Part shown: piece after piece, positions 1 to 9,126 of the stretch
Layout: every line of letters starts with the position of its first letter
Numbering within the stretch: position 1 is the stretch's first letter
Source: an uncultured Butyricicoccus sp.
Lineage (GTDB): Bacteria; Bacillota; Clostridia; Oscillospirales; Butyricicoccaceae
Length of the DNA: 64,000 nucleotides
Assembly (NCBI RefSeq): GCF_944381005.1
Contig: NZ_CALWJM010000002.1
Span: 1-64,000, forward strand
Direction: 5' to 3'
Notes under the pieces: generated by a model
What the model saw: only the letters and a program-made list of their open reading frames with translations
The model's database searches: none
Told to the model about the DNA's origin: nothing
Translations under genes and position numbers: made by a program

Positions 1-920
1 ATGCGCACTTCGAGGTTTTTGGGCTCTGCGATAGCCGAACCCGAAACGGTTACGATACGGCGCACGACCGGCATACCAGTGGTAAAGCGGCGGTAAATCG
101 CGCCGGTGGTGTCCACGTTAAAGACCGCGCAGCCCGCGTCCGCCGGCAGCTTGCCCGACGGCACTTCGCGTCCAGTGCAGGCGTTGATGAGCTGCTTTTC
201 CGCGCCCTGCGGATACTTACACTTGAGCGGATACAGATGCAGCCGCGGGTCGTCCTTGATAAGTTCTTCAATCTTGGCGAACGTATCCTGCTTGTTGACC
301 TCAATGCCAATGATGCCGCTCTTGGCACCGATGATGTCACAGAGCATTTTCAGACCGCCGACAACTTCTTCGGGACGCTCCAAAAGCAAGCGGTGGTCGC
401 TTGTGATATAAGGTTCACACTCGGCAGCGTTTACGATGACCGTATCTGCCACGCCGATGGCACCCTTAATCTTAACGTGCGTCGGGAAGGTCGCACCGCC
501 ATGACCGACCATGCCGGCTTTCCAGATGACGTCAATGCGCTCATCATTGGACATAGATGCGAAGTCATACGGATGCACCGACTCATGCAGACGGTCTTCC
601 CCATCATTTTCGATAACGATGGACAGAACCTTACTGCCATTGGGGTGCAGACGCGGCTCGACCGCGATGACCTTACCGGAAACGGTTGCATGAACCGGCG
701 CGCTGACAAAGCCGCCCGCTTCTGCAATCATCTGTCCCATATCCACGATATCGCCCTTTTTCACAAGCGGTTTTGCCGGTGCGCCAATGTGCATGGATAC
801 CGGCAGGATAACCTGCTCGGGAGCGGGCATCGCCTCGATGGGCTTGGTGTTTGTTGCGGTTTTAAATCCGGGGTCGGAATGGGTACCCGGATGAATACCG
901 CCACGAAACGTGTACACCAT
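1..920 (-). CDS. rnfC: Electron transport complex subunit RnfC, 5' part only
   Basis: About 306 N-terminal residues are present and the gene runs off the left edge. The translation begins MVYTFRGGIHPG and contains the RnfC/NuoF-like stretch VGHGGATFPTHVK and then NAAECEPYITSDHRLL, which fit the RnfC N-terminal and NADH/FMN-binding regions. RnfC is the peripheral subunit of the membrane Rnf complex that couples ferredoxin and NAD+ to a Na+ or H+ gradient. The Fe-S ligands would lie beyond the edge. The ATG at 918-920 follows GGAGAG (931-936). The other rnf genes are expected to the left but cannot be seen. Confidence 0.9.
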   Translation of the reverse strand, partial: MVYTFRGGIHPGTHSDPGFKTATNTKPIEAMPAPEQVILPVSMHIGAPAKPLVKKGDIVDMGQMIAEAGGFVSAPVHATVSGKVIAVEPRLHPNGSKVLSIVIENDGEDRLHESVHPYDFASMSNDERIDVIWKAGMVGHGGATFPTHVKIKGAIGVADTVIVNAAECEPYITSDHRLLLERPEEVVGGLKMLCDIIGAKSGIIGIEVNKQDTFAKIEELIKDDPRLHLYPLKCKYPQGAEKQLINACTGREVPSGKLPADAGCAVFNVDTTGAIYRRFTTGMPVVRRIVTVSGSAIAEPKNLEVR

Positions 921-1073
921 TAAGATTCACCTCTCCAATTATTTTGTGTACCTTTCTAAGCCTCCGGCCGGAAATGCCACCGGTTCGAAGACTTATTGTG
1001 TATGGTTCTCTGGCGCGTTTCCCGCCGCAGCCGGATACGGTCAGAGCGGATACTTCGCAGTATCACAACCTAG

Positions 1074-1103
1074 ATTATACTAAGAAAACGCCACAAAAAT
1101 CAA
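1074..1103 (-). promoter_or_regulatory. Sigma-A-type promoter for rnfC
   Basis: On the minus strand, TTGATT (1098-1103) and TATAAT (1074-1079) are separated by 18 bp. It gives an rnfC leader of about 150 nt. The leader holds a small perfect hairpin (GATACT-gcga-AGTATC) close to the predicted start and a GC-rich region near 960-985. I do not recognise a riboswitch class there. The rest of 921-1307 contains only this promoter and the terminator at 1239-1275. Confidence 0.6.
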
Positions 1104-1238
1104 CCGTTTTAATCAAAAAACTTCAACAAAATGCCGGTACAGGATAAGCCTTTTGTGGTAACCGCCAACAATTTCCAGCGTTCCCGACAAAAACCCCTTG
1201 CGAACGCGCGGTTGTTTTGTCGTATCTGGCAGAGTGTA

Positions 1239-1275
1239 CAAAAAAGGCTCTATACCAGCGCGGTATAGAGCCTTT
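1239..1275 (-). terminator. Intrinsic terminator after the sensor ATPase gene
   Basis: A perfect 14-bp stem (1243-1256 with 1262-1275) and 5-nt loop is followed on the minus strand by a run of T. It ends the gene whose stop is at 1308. Confidence 0.85.
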
Positions 1276-1307
1276 ATCTATCGGGAATTTGTTTGAACAA
1301 AAAATAC

Positions 1308-2339
1308 TTAAATTGAGAGTACCGACAACTCGGTTTCTTCCAGCGAAACCCCTTCTTCGACCATCTTGGATGCGCGCAGGATGTGGACATCTTCGGGCAA
1401 ATCGTCGGGCATGGTGAAGCGCACGGCTTTGCCCTCCGGTGCGCCGACGAGAGACAGGCCGCCCCCATGCCGCATGGCGATTTCGCATACAGCGGGCAGT
1501 CCCAATCCGGGCATATGCCCTTCGATTTCAGGTGGCAATCCGCTGGCTGTTCCCACTCGTTCGCTGGCGGTACACAGCGCCAAAAACGTATCCTCAGACA
1601 ACACTTCCCCGTCGTCTGCCACTTCAAACCACGCATGACCGGGCATACTACCCCAGCGCACGGTGATTTCATTGGTTCCGGGCGCTAACACCGCATTGGT
1701 TAATAAATGGTATAATGCCATGCGTATCAGGTGGGCATCGCACACGACCGGCGTATATTTGCCCTCGGTTCGGATTGGAATGACCGTGCAACCCGACGCA
1801 AAGTGCACGGCTCTAGCGCACAGGTCGCCCAGTTCATGCTTCTTCATCGTCTGCGGCAGCACCGGACGCCCTTGCAGCAACTCAATCTCATGCAATAGAC
1901 GCATCATTTTGAGCGCCGCGCGCTGGCGTGTCTCCGGGTCGTCCAGCGTCAACACCGAGAGCGCCGCGCGCAATCGCTGTTCTACCAACTGGTCGCGCAG
2001 CAGATAGCCCTGTGATTGTTCTGGTTCCAAATATACCAAATGCTCATGTTCACCCGGACAAACGGTGATGGCAACCGTGCGCCCGTCCAGTGTATCGCGT
2101 GTGCGCATGATTTCATGCCGCGCAATCGCAATGCGTATGGCGCGCGCCGCCAGCTCCCCCAGCACCTCATACAGTGACCGCAACGGTTCTTGCCGCAGCA
2201 AATCCTGCGCACGTTCGGTCAGCGCAATAATGCGCCCAGCATCGTCGATGCGCACAAATGCCCGGTCGGCTGCCCCCAGCGCGTCAAGCATCTGCCATGC
2301 CTGCCCCTCCAGCCCGCCGAGAAACTCTCTCACATCCAT
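1308..2339 (-). CDS. Histidine-kinase-like ATPase-domain sensor protein
   Basis: 343 residues. The N-terminal ~100 residues look PAS-like (VRIDDAGRIIALTERAQDLL). The C-terminal half is a GHKL ATPase domain with an N-box-like LLTNAV, a DDGEVL segment and the ATP-lid motif GLGLPAV. No convincing H-box histidine or membrane segment is visible, and no response regulator is adjacent. It may therefore be an atypical soluble sensor kinase or an anti-sigma-like ATPase. The ATG at 2337-2339 is chosen because GGAGGA lies 9-10 nt upstream; a longer in-frame reading would start inside the promoter at 2475-2504. The partner is unknown. Confidence 0.7.
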   Translation of the reverse strand: MDVREFLGGLEGQAWQMLDALGAADRAFVRIDDAGRIIALTERAQDLLRQEPLRSLYEVLGELAARAIRIAIARHEIMRTRDTLDGRTVAITVCPGEHEHLVYLEPEQSQGYLLRDQLVEQRLRAALSVLTLDDPETRQRAALKMMRLLHEIELLQGRPVLPQTMKKHELGDLCARAVHFASGCTVIPIRTEGKYTPVVCDAHLIRMALYHLLTNAVLAPGTNEITVRWGSMPGHAWFEVADDGEVLSEDTFLALCTASERVGTASGLPPEIEGHMPGLGLPAVCEIAMRHGGGLSLVGAPEGKAVRFTMPDDLPEDVHILRASKMVEEGVSLEETELSVLSI

Positions 2340-2456
2340 ATAGAATTGTCCTCCAAGATTTTGGCACGCCATACACAATATACAACACAAAACGGGTATT
2401 TTTGTGTAAAATTTTTTGGTGTATTTTATGCACTTTTTTGCGTAATATTTGGGTAA

Positions 2457-3668
<1,212 letters not shown>

Positions 3669-3701
3669 GGTTCCTCCCGACAATTCTAAATTGTGAACAA
3701 A

Positions 3702-3728
3702 GGCGCTTCCGTTTGGAAGCGCCTTTTT
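3702..3728 (+). terminator. Intrinsic terminator of gapA
   Basis: GGCGCTTCC-gttt-GGAAGCGCC, a 9-bp perfect stem followed by TTTTT, 33 nt after the gapA stop. Confidence 0.9.
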
Positions 3729-3763
3729 GTGCGCTCACCCGCGATTTTTGTCGCTTTTCCATC

Positions 3764-3792
3764 TTGCCCACCGCGCACAAAACGATTATAAT
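3764..3792 (+). promoter_or_regulatory. Promoter for the SLC13-like permease
   Basis: TTGCCC (3764-3769), 17-bp spacer, TATAAT (3787-3792). Transcription would begin near 3799, which makes the ATG at 3828 a better start than an in-frame ATG at 3807. Confidence 0.7.
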
Positions 3793-3827
3793 AAATTGAA
3801 CTTTGTATGACCAAAAGGGGGATTTTT

Positions 3828-4949
3828 ATGCCTGTTCGGGCACTTCGCGCCTTTATGCGGCGTGAGCCGGTGCTGTCGGCTTCGCTGCTGTGCGCGCTCA
3901 TTTCCATGTTCTTTGTCCCACCCTCAGCCGCCTATGCCGAATACATCGACACCCATGTGCTGATTTTACTGTTTTGCCTGATGGCTGTGGTATCGGGTAT
4001 GCAAAAATACGGCGTTTTTGACCTGCTCGCTCAAAAAATGCTGACCGGTCGGCACGCATTGCGCACACTGGTACTTATCCTGACGCTGCTGCCCTTCTTT
4101 ACCTCTATGGCAATCACAAACGATGTTGCCCTGATTACCTTTGTGCCGTTTGCCATTTTGGTACTGGGGCTGGTCGGACAAAGTGCGCTGCTTATTCCAG
4201 TCATCGTCCTGCAAACGGTTGCCGCCAATCTGGGCAGTATGGTCACACCGGTCGGCAATCCGCAAAACCTCTTTTTATATGCCAGCTATAACCTGTCAGC
4301 CGGTTCATTTTTTGGACTGGTCGCCCCTTATGCGCTGGTCAGTCTGATTGGGGTCGCTGCACTTGCCCTGTGCCGCAAAAGCTGCACGCTGCAAGTGGAA
4401 TTTTCCGAGCAAAAGCGCATCACTTCGCCCAAACGGGTTATTTTATTTGCCCTTTTGTTTGTGCTGTGTCTGCTGACCGTATTTCATGTGCTGTCCGACT
4501 GGCTTTTGCTGCTCATTCTGTGTCTGGCACTGGCGATATTCGACCGCGATTTGTTTCGCCGAGCGGATTATGGCTTGCTGCTTACCTTTGTCTGCTTCTT
4601 CATTTTCGCAGGCAATATCGGTGCGCTGGACAGCATCCACACATGGCTGCAAAATGTTGTCGGTCGCAGTCCGCTGCTCGCCTCCCTCGCCGCCAGTCAG
4701 ATTATCAGCAACGTACCGGCTGCTGTTCTGCTGCGCGGCTTCACCGAAAACTGGCAAGCACTCTTGCTCGGCGTCAATATCGGCGGTTTGGGTACGCCCA
4801 TCGCTTCGCTTGCCAGCCTGATTTCGTTCCGCTTCTACGCCCACACGCCGGACGCCAAACCCGGTCGATATCTGGCATGGTTTACTCTTGTCAACGTCGC
4901 CGGACTGATACTTTTGACCGCTTTGGCCGATTTCTCCGGCTATGTCTAA
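3828..4949 (+). CDS. SLC13/CitM-ArsB superfamily anion permease
   Basis: 373 residues, almost entirely hydrophobic, with about ten predicted membrane segments. Two family signatures are visible: ITNDVALITFVPF and the re-entrant-loop motif SMVTPVGNPQNL; the second half repeats the pattern with ISNVPAAVLL. The family moves di- and tricarboxylates, sulfate or related anions, usually with Na+ or H+. The substrate cannot be read from sequence. The start at 3828 follows AGGGGGA (about 3816-3822). It is a lone transcription unit. Confidence 0.85.
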   Translation: MPVRALRAFMRREPVLSASLLCALISMFFVPPSAAYAEYIDTHVLILLFCLMAVVSGMQKYGVFDLLAQKMLTGRHALRTLVLILTLLPFFTSMAITNDVALITFVPFAILVLGLVGQSALLIPVIVLQTVAANLGSMVTPVGNPQNLFLYASYNLSAGSFFGLVAPYALVSLIGVAALALCRKSCTLQVEFSEQKRITSPKRVILFALLFVLCLLTVFHVLSDWLLLLILCLALAIFDRDLFRRADYGLLLTFVCFFIFAGNIGALDSIHTWLQNVVGRSPLLASLAASQIISNVPAAVLLRGFTENWQALLLGVNIGGLGTPIASLASLISFRFYAHTPDAKPGRYLAWFTLVNVAGLILLTALADFSGYV

Positions 4950-5034
4950 TACACACTTACCATTTTTCCTATTTTATGACGATGCAGTGTACAAAATGCC
5001 TGTCCTGCTCCCGCAGATAAAATTTGTTACAAAC

Positions 5035-5064
5035 AAAAAATCCTGCCAAATGGCAGGATTTTTT
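5035..5064. terminator. Bidirectional terminator
   Basis: AAAAAATCCTGCCA-aa-TGGCAGGATTTTTT works in both directions, between the convergent permease and stalk-domain genes. Its TCCTGCCA core recurs in other terminators of this window. Confidence 0.88.
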
Positions 5065-5077
5065 ATTATAGTTTCGA

Positions 5078-6130
5078 TTACTCTGCCTGTGCAGCCGTAA
5101 ACGAAACTGCGCCAGTTGCAAGAGAAAGCTGCGTGTCGGTCAGGTCAGCCAGTGCCTGAGCCGGCATCCAAGTCGTACCTTCCTCAATCACAGCCGGTGT
5201 ACCATAGCTCAGCACCATGTCACCGACCAGATAAGTGTCCGAGCCGATATCCATAACCATGCTGGTCTTGTCATTGAACACCTTAACCTGTTCGCCCTCT
5301 GCTGTATTCGCATAAGAAGTGCTCAGACCCAGAGCCTTGGCCACCGCACTTGCGGGTACCATCAGCGTACCATTCTGTACCTTAGCGGTCGCCTCCAAAT
5401 CGGTGCCATTGACCGAAATCTTCATGCCTTCTTGCTCCTTAGCCGGTGCAACTACAACATTCTTGGTGCTTGCCTGTGCCGGATAGGATTCCTGTACGGT
5501 GTTATACCGTACAAAAATACGAGTACCGACGCGCAGGTCATCTGTGCCCATCACCTGACGGCCATTGTAATCGCCGTACTGTGCATCTTTTTCAATCGTC
5601 AGGTTCAGGCCGCCGCGGTCGGTGGTCACGGTCACGCTGCCATCCTCGTTGGTCTTAACCGCTTCAACCGTCTTGAGCATTGCACAACCTGCATCTTGCG
5701 GAATATTGGTGACAATGGCTTCGGCATAGCTCTGAGGCGGAAGGCTCATGGTTGCAACCGGGCTATGGAACACATATACACCCTGTCCAACCTTCAGTGT
5801 ATTCACCAGCGTGCGTGTGCCTGCACCGCTGTCCAACAGCAAGGTTGCCTCGTCAATATGGAATACATACTCGCCTGCGCTTTCGGATTCCAGATACAGA
5901 CCGGTAATGGTGCCGGTTTGCTCGTCCTGAATCAGTTCCTTAATAGTACCGTAGTACAGTTCACGCTCAGCCATGACTTCGGGTGCCTGCTGTGCGGTTG
6001 CATCGGTGCTGACGACGGCATCTGCCGTTGTCTGCTCGGTCTTTTGCGGTGCCAAGTTGGCTGCGAATGCAGCACCCGAACACAAAATCGCGCCACCCAG
6101 AATTGCAGCTGCTGTTCTCTTCAAAAACAT
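5078..6130 (-). CDS. Exported protein with C-terminal copper-amine-oxidase-like stalk domain
   Basis: 350 residues. It has a cleavable signal peptide (positive N-terminus, hydrophobic core, likely cleavage after GAAFA at ~24), a middle region of ~190 residues with repeated beta-strand character, and a C-terminal domain (from about residue 240) matching the copper amine oxidase N-domain family (ISVNGTDLEATAKV, GTLMVPASAVAKALG). Such domains are structural modules of Gram-positive surface proteins; no enzyme activity is implied. The ATG at 6130 follows AGGAGA. A decayed partial copy lies at 7857-8101. Confidence 0.85.
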   Translation of the reverse strand: MFLKRTAAAILGGAILCSGAAFAANLAPQKTEQTTADAVVSTDATAQQAPEVMAERELYYGTIKELIQDEQTGTITGLYLESESAGEYVFHIDEATLLLDSGAGTRTLVNTLKVGQGVYVFHSPVATMSLPPQSYAEAIVTNIPQDAGCAMLKTVEAVKTNEDGSVTVTTDRGGLNLTIEKDAQYGDYNGRQVMGTDDLRVGTRIFVRYNTVQESYPAQASTKNVVVAPAKEQEGMKISVNGTDLEATAKVQNGTLMVPASAVAKALGLSTSYANTAEGEQVKVFNDKTSMVMDIGSDTYLVGDMVLSYGTPAVIEEGTTWMPAQALADLTDTQLSLATGAVSFTAAQAE

Positions 6131-6257
6131 ATATATTCTCCTTTCTGAAAAACCAGTTGGTTTTTAGGGGGTTTTATTGGTTTCTGCTGGTTTAGACGGC
6201 TGCCTTTCCAAAAGGTTCCCACTTTCGGAAAAAATTTTTGAAGAATATCATGCAATC

Positions 6258-6287
6258 AAAAAAGCGGCTCACGCACGCGCAAGCCGC
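6258..6287 (-). terminator. Terminator behind the thiY fragment
   Basis: GCGGCT/AGCCGC arms (6264-6269, 6282-6287) followed on the minus strand by TTTTTT. It follows the truncated thiY copy. It is probably the original terminator of the thiamin operon (inference). Confidence 0.65.
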
Positions 6288-6298
6288 CTATATAGAGT

Positions 6299-6865
6299 TT
6301 ACTGCACCACGCCCAAATCTATCATGACATCATCCACCGTAACCGGCTGTGTAATCATGCCGTTTTCGGTCAACCAGTCAATATCATTCTGCCAGACTTC
6401 GGCTTTTTGGCTGAGGAAAGGCGCGTCGTCATGCTCCATCACAGGCAAAAGCACCTGCATGGACTGTTCTTCGACCGATTTGGTCAACGGGAAGTTTTCG
6501 GCATTTTGCTTGCTGAGCAACAGGTCGAGTGAGCCTTCCGGGTCGTTCTTCATGTCCTCAAATCCCTTTTGGCTGGCGCGCAAAAAGGCGCGCAGTGTGT
6601 CGGGGTCATTTGTAATCGTGTCGTCATTGGACACAAACACCAATTCATAGTCGGCGGGCACACCGTAATCGGACATATGGAAATAGTTCACCTCGAAGCC
6701 TTCTTGCTCCAACTGCGGCACCTCATGGTTGAGTATACAGCTTGGTGTCTTTTTTGCATCATCATATTGTATTGCACCATTACAGAACCACAATATATCT
6801 GAATTGTTGATTATGTACATATATATCATTGTTTTTTTATCACTAATATATATTGTTTCTCTCAA
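6299..6865 (-). pseudogene. Truncated second copy of thiY (3' part)
   Basis: The C-terminal ~144 residues are identical to the C-terminus of the full thiY at 8102-9109, apart from one residue near the end (LGVVQ against LSVVQ). The first ~44 residues come from unrelated AT-rich sequence and begin MRETIYISDK. The lipoprotein signal and the N-terminal lobe of the binding protein are missing, so it cannot act as a transport receptor. Homology stops at about 6733. Whether it is transcribed is unknown. Confidence 0.88.
6301..6733. repeat. 433-bp direct repeat, left copy (thiY 3' end)
   Basis: Compared by eye with 8104-8536: constant offset of 1803, no gaps and one substitution (c at 6313 against t at 8116). 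The two copies bracket the AT-rich exported gene and the stalk-gene remnant. Confidence 0.93.
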
Positions 6866-6940
6866 TATTTTGTTCTACAATTATGTAGCAATCTAAATTA
6901 GAGCATAAAAGCCACTGATAAATTTTATGAGGTGATTATT

Positions 6941-7807
6941 ATGTATTCGTTCCGAAAGTTTTCTGCCGCACTTTTAGTTACTACTTTGGCCATAGGCAAC
7001 GTACTTTCTGCATCTGCTGCATATGGTGAAGTAGATGGTTACTCCAATATTTTTGCCAATTCTGATTCTCTTGAAGGATATTTTATTGTTGGTGAATCTA
7101 CCACTGAAGAATTAACTGCTTCTTCTAGTAAAATTCAAAACATCTATGTAGAAACACAGATAGTGAAAAAATCTTCTAATAGAGTTGTCAGTTCATCTGA
7201 ACGCACTGACCATTTTACTGATAATCTTTCCCTTGAGACCGATTATATGTTTAATGAACCTAAAACTTACTTTTATACAAGTGGGATTCATCGTATTCGG
7301 TACACCGATGACTCTCTTAGCCGTACAACCAGTCAATCAGCTTCCAAAAAGTTAGGACTTGAGGAAGCACGTTCTTCCACCCAGGATGAACGTGAGCTAT
7401 TACAAGAAACCAATAGAAACCGGCTTCATTTGGAACAGCAAGCCAATAATCTGTTTGAGATTGATTGGGATGCTTATACTTTCATTTCTTATGATGATTT
7501 GTGGATTGTAAACGATTCATTCACTTACGCAGATAAACAAATGAATTCTATTTTAGCAGATATTTCCGTTGCATCTGTAGTAGGCGATTGTCTCCCGTTT
7601 GGTGTTTACTATAACGCGGAATCTAATCTCGCTTTTACCCTTCGCTATCTAGCAGATGGATCCATTGAGTATACACAATACAATCTCGACAAAACGCTTC
7701 CTTCTCCAAATGCACTTTCTGCCACACAATCCAGAGAAATCTTTTTAAATGATTATCAAATTATCTCATTTGAAACTATCACGCCTGAGGATTCTGAAAT
7801 TTTATAA
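6941..7807 (+). CDS. Exported protein of unknown function, AT-rich
   Basis: 288 residues. A signal peptide is clear (MYSFRKFSAALLV, hydrophobic core, cleavage near SASAA at ~24). The rest is hydrophilic, Ser/Thr/Asn-rich, with no membrane segment and no domain I recognise; residues ~120-160 are helical and charged (LGLEEARSSTQDERELL). Codon and base composition are much more AT-rich than all neighbours, which suggests transfer. The ATG at 6941 is preferred over an in-frame GTG at 6932 because AGGTG lies 6 nt upstream of the ATG. It has its own terminator and is enclosed by the 433-bp repeats. Confidence 0.8.
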   Translation: MYSFRKFSAALLVTTLAIGNVLSASAAYGEVDGYSNIFANSDSLEGYFIVGESTTEELTASSSKIQNIYVETQIVKKSSNRVVSSSERTDHFTDNLSLETDYMFNEPKTYFYTSGIHRIRYTDDSLSRTTSQSASKKLGLEEARSSTQDERELLQETNRNRLHLEQQANNLFEIDWDAYTFISYDDLWIVNDSFTYADKQMNSILADISVASVVGDCLPFGVYYNAESNLAFTLRYLADGSIEYTQYNLDKTLPSPNALSATQSREIFLNDYQIISFETITPEDSEIL

Positions 7808-7814
7808 AAAAGAT

Positions 7815-7845
7815 GGGAATACACAAATGTGTATTCCCTCTTTTT
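7815..7845 (+). terminator. Terminator of the AT-rich exported gene
   Basis: GGGAATACAC-aaat-GTGTATTCCC followed by TCTTTTT. On the minus strand it is followed by ATCTTTTTT, so it can also stop read-through from the thiamin operon. Confidence 0.87.
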
Positions 7846-7856
7846 CTTTTACTCAC

Positions 7857-8101
7857 TCAGCAGCAGTAAATGTAACGACCAGTTGCAAGAGAAATCTGTG
7901 TATCGCTCAGGTCGACCAGCACCTGTACCAACATCCAAGTTGTGTCCTTCTCAATCACGGCTTGTGCACCATAGCTCATCACCATGTCACTTTAGGTGTC
8001 TGAACCGATAACTATGCTGGCCTTGTCATTGAATACCTGAATCTTTTCCTGATACAGACCAATGATTTCACCCCTGTGCTCGGTCTTTTATGGTGCTAAG
8101 T
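7857..8101 (-). pseudogene. Decayed remnant of a stalk-domain gene
   Basis: The stretch 7857-8035 aligns by eye with the 3' end of the stalk gene (about 5083-5285), with many substitutions and small deletions. The shared runs include ccagttgcaagagaaa and accatagctca. 8040-8075 then resembles 5888-5925, and 8077-8098 resembles 6034-6056. The remnant thus kept the gene's two ends and lost most of the middle. It has no open frame and abuts the thiY stop codon. Confidence 0.8.
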
Positions 8102-9109
8102 TTACTGCACCACGCTCAAATCTATCATGACATCATCCACCGTAACCGGCTGTGTAATCATGCCGTTTTCGGTCAACCAGTCAATATCATTCTGCCAGAC
8201 TTCGGCTTTTTGGCTGAGGAAAGGCGCGTCGTCATGCTCCATCACAGGCAAAAGCACCTGCATGGACTGTTCTTCGACCGATTTGGTCAACGGGAAGTTT
8301 TCGGCATTTTGCTTGCTGAGCAACAGGTCGAGTGAGCCTTCCGGGTCGTTCTTCATGTCCTCAAATCCCTTTTGGCTGGCGCGCAAAAAGGCGCGCAGTG
8401 TGTCGGGGTCATTTGTAATCGTGTCGTCATTGGACACAAACACCAATTCATAGTCGGCGGGCACACCGTAATCGGACATATGGAAATAGTTCACCTCGAA
8501 GCCTTCTTGCTCCAACTGCGGCACCTCATGGTTGAGCATACAACCCAGTGTGACATCTACGCGGTTTGTGGTCATCGAGCTCATCAAATCCATGCCCACA
8601 TTGGTCATGGTGACCGTGGACGGGTCAACCCCGGCATGTTCCATCATGGTTTTTGCCAGCGCTTCGGTGAGTGGCGCACCGCCATAGCCGATATTTTTGC
8701 CTGCAAAATCGGCTGGGCTGGTAATATTTTTGTCTTTGAGCGACAACACGACACTGAGTTGTTCCTGACAAACCGCACCGATAGACTTGACCGGCACGCC
8801 CTGTTCGGCGCGCGCCTCAATGACATACATGGGATAATACATACCAATCTGCGCCTTGCCCGCTGCAACCAGCGAAAGTGCGTCATTTTCATTGGACGGG
8901 AATTGTAATTGCACGTCCAAACCCTCGTCAGCATAGTATCCCTTTTCGATGGCGTTGTACAAAAATGCGTGAATCGCATTGGGATACCAGTCGAGCACGA
9001 CCTGTACGGTCTTTAAGCCGTTGGTCTGCTCAGTCTGTGCACCGCCGCAGCCGGTCAGCGCAAGCAGCGCCGCCGCCACCCCGACAGCCAACAATCTTTT
9101 TATTTTCAT
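8102..9109 (-). CDS. thiY: ABC transporter substrate-binding lipoprotein, thiamin-precursor type
   Basis: 335 residues with a lipoprotein signal (LALTGCGG lipobox). It is an NMT1/THI5-like periplasmic-binding fold: VVLDWYPNAIHAFLYNA near the N-terminus is the typical ligand-lobe motif of ThiY, which binds formylamino-pyrimidine or related HMP precursors. It is the last gene of the riboswitch-controlled operon, 17 nt after thiX. Its last 433 bp are duplicated at 6301-6733. The substrate is inferred from context; sulfonate and taurine receptors share the fold. Confidence 0.88.
   Translation of the reverse strand: MKIKRLLAVGVAAALLALTGCGGAQTEQTNGLKTVQVVLDWYPNAIHAFLYNAIEKGYYADEGLDVQLQFPSNENDALSLVAAGKAQIGMYYPMYVIEARAEQGVPVKSIGAVCQEQLSVVLSLKDKNITSPADFAGKNIGYGGAPLTEALAKTMMEHAGVDPSTVTMTNVGMDLMSSMTTNRVDVTLGCMLNHEVPQLEQEGFEVNYFHMSDYGVPADYELVFVSNDDTITNDPDTLRAFLRASQKGFEDMKNDPEGSLDLLLSKQNAENFPLTKSVEEQSMQVLLPVMEHDDAPFLSQKAEVWQNDIDWLTENGMITQPVTVDDVMIDLSVVQ
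8104..8536. repeat. 433-bp direct repeat, right copy (inside thiY)
   Basis: Second copy of 6301-6733, at an offset of 1803 bp with one mismatch. Recombination between the copies would remove about 1.8 kb, including the AT-rich gene, and leave thiY intact. Confidence 0.93.
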
Positions 9110-9126
9110 CGTTCAAACCCCTTTCT

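Noticed and set aside
237..923. 228-codon plus-strand frame at the left edge
   Set aside because: It is antisense to rnfC, which has motifs and a ribosome site.
7857..8101. Possible CRISPR or regulatory repeat between 5.1 and 8.5 kb
   Set aside because: The similarity is that of gene copies, not short regular repeats with spacers; no cas gene is present.
8102..9109. ThiY read as a sulfonate/taurine receptor
   Set aside because: The family fold allows it, but the TPP riboswitch and thi gene neighbours argue for a thiamin precursor.
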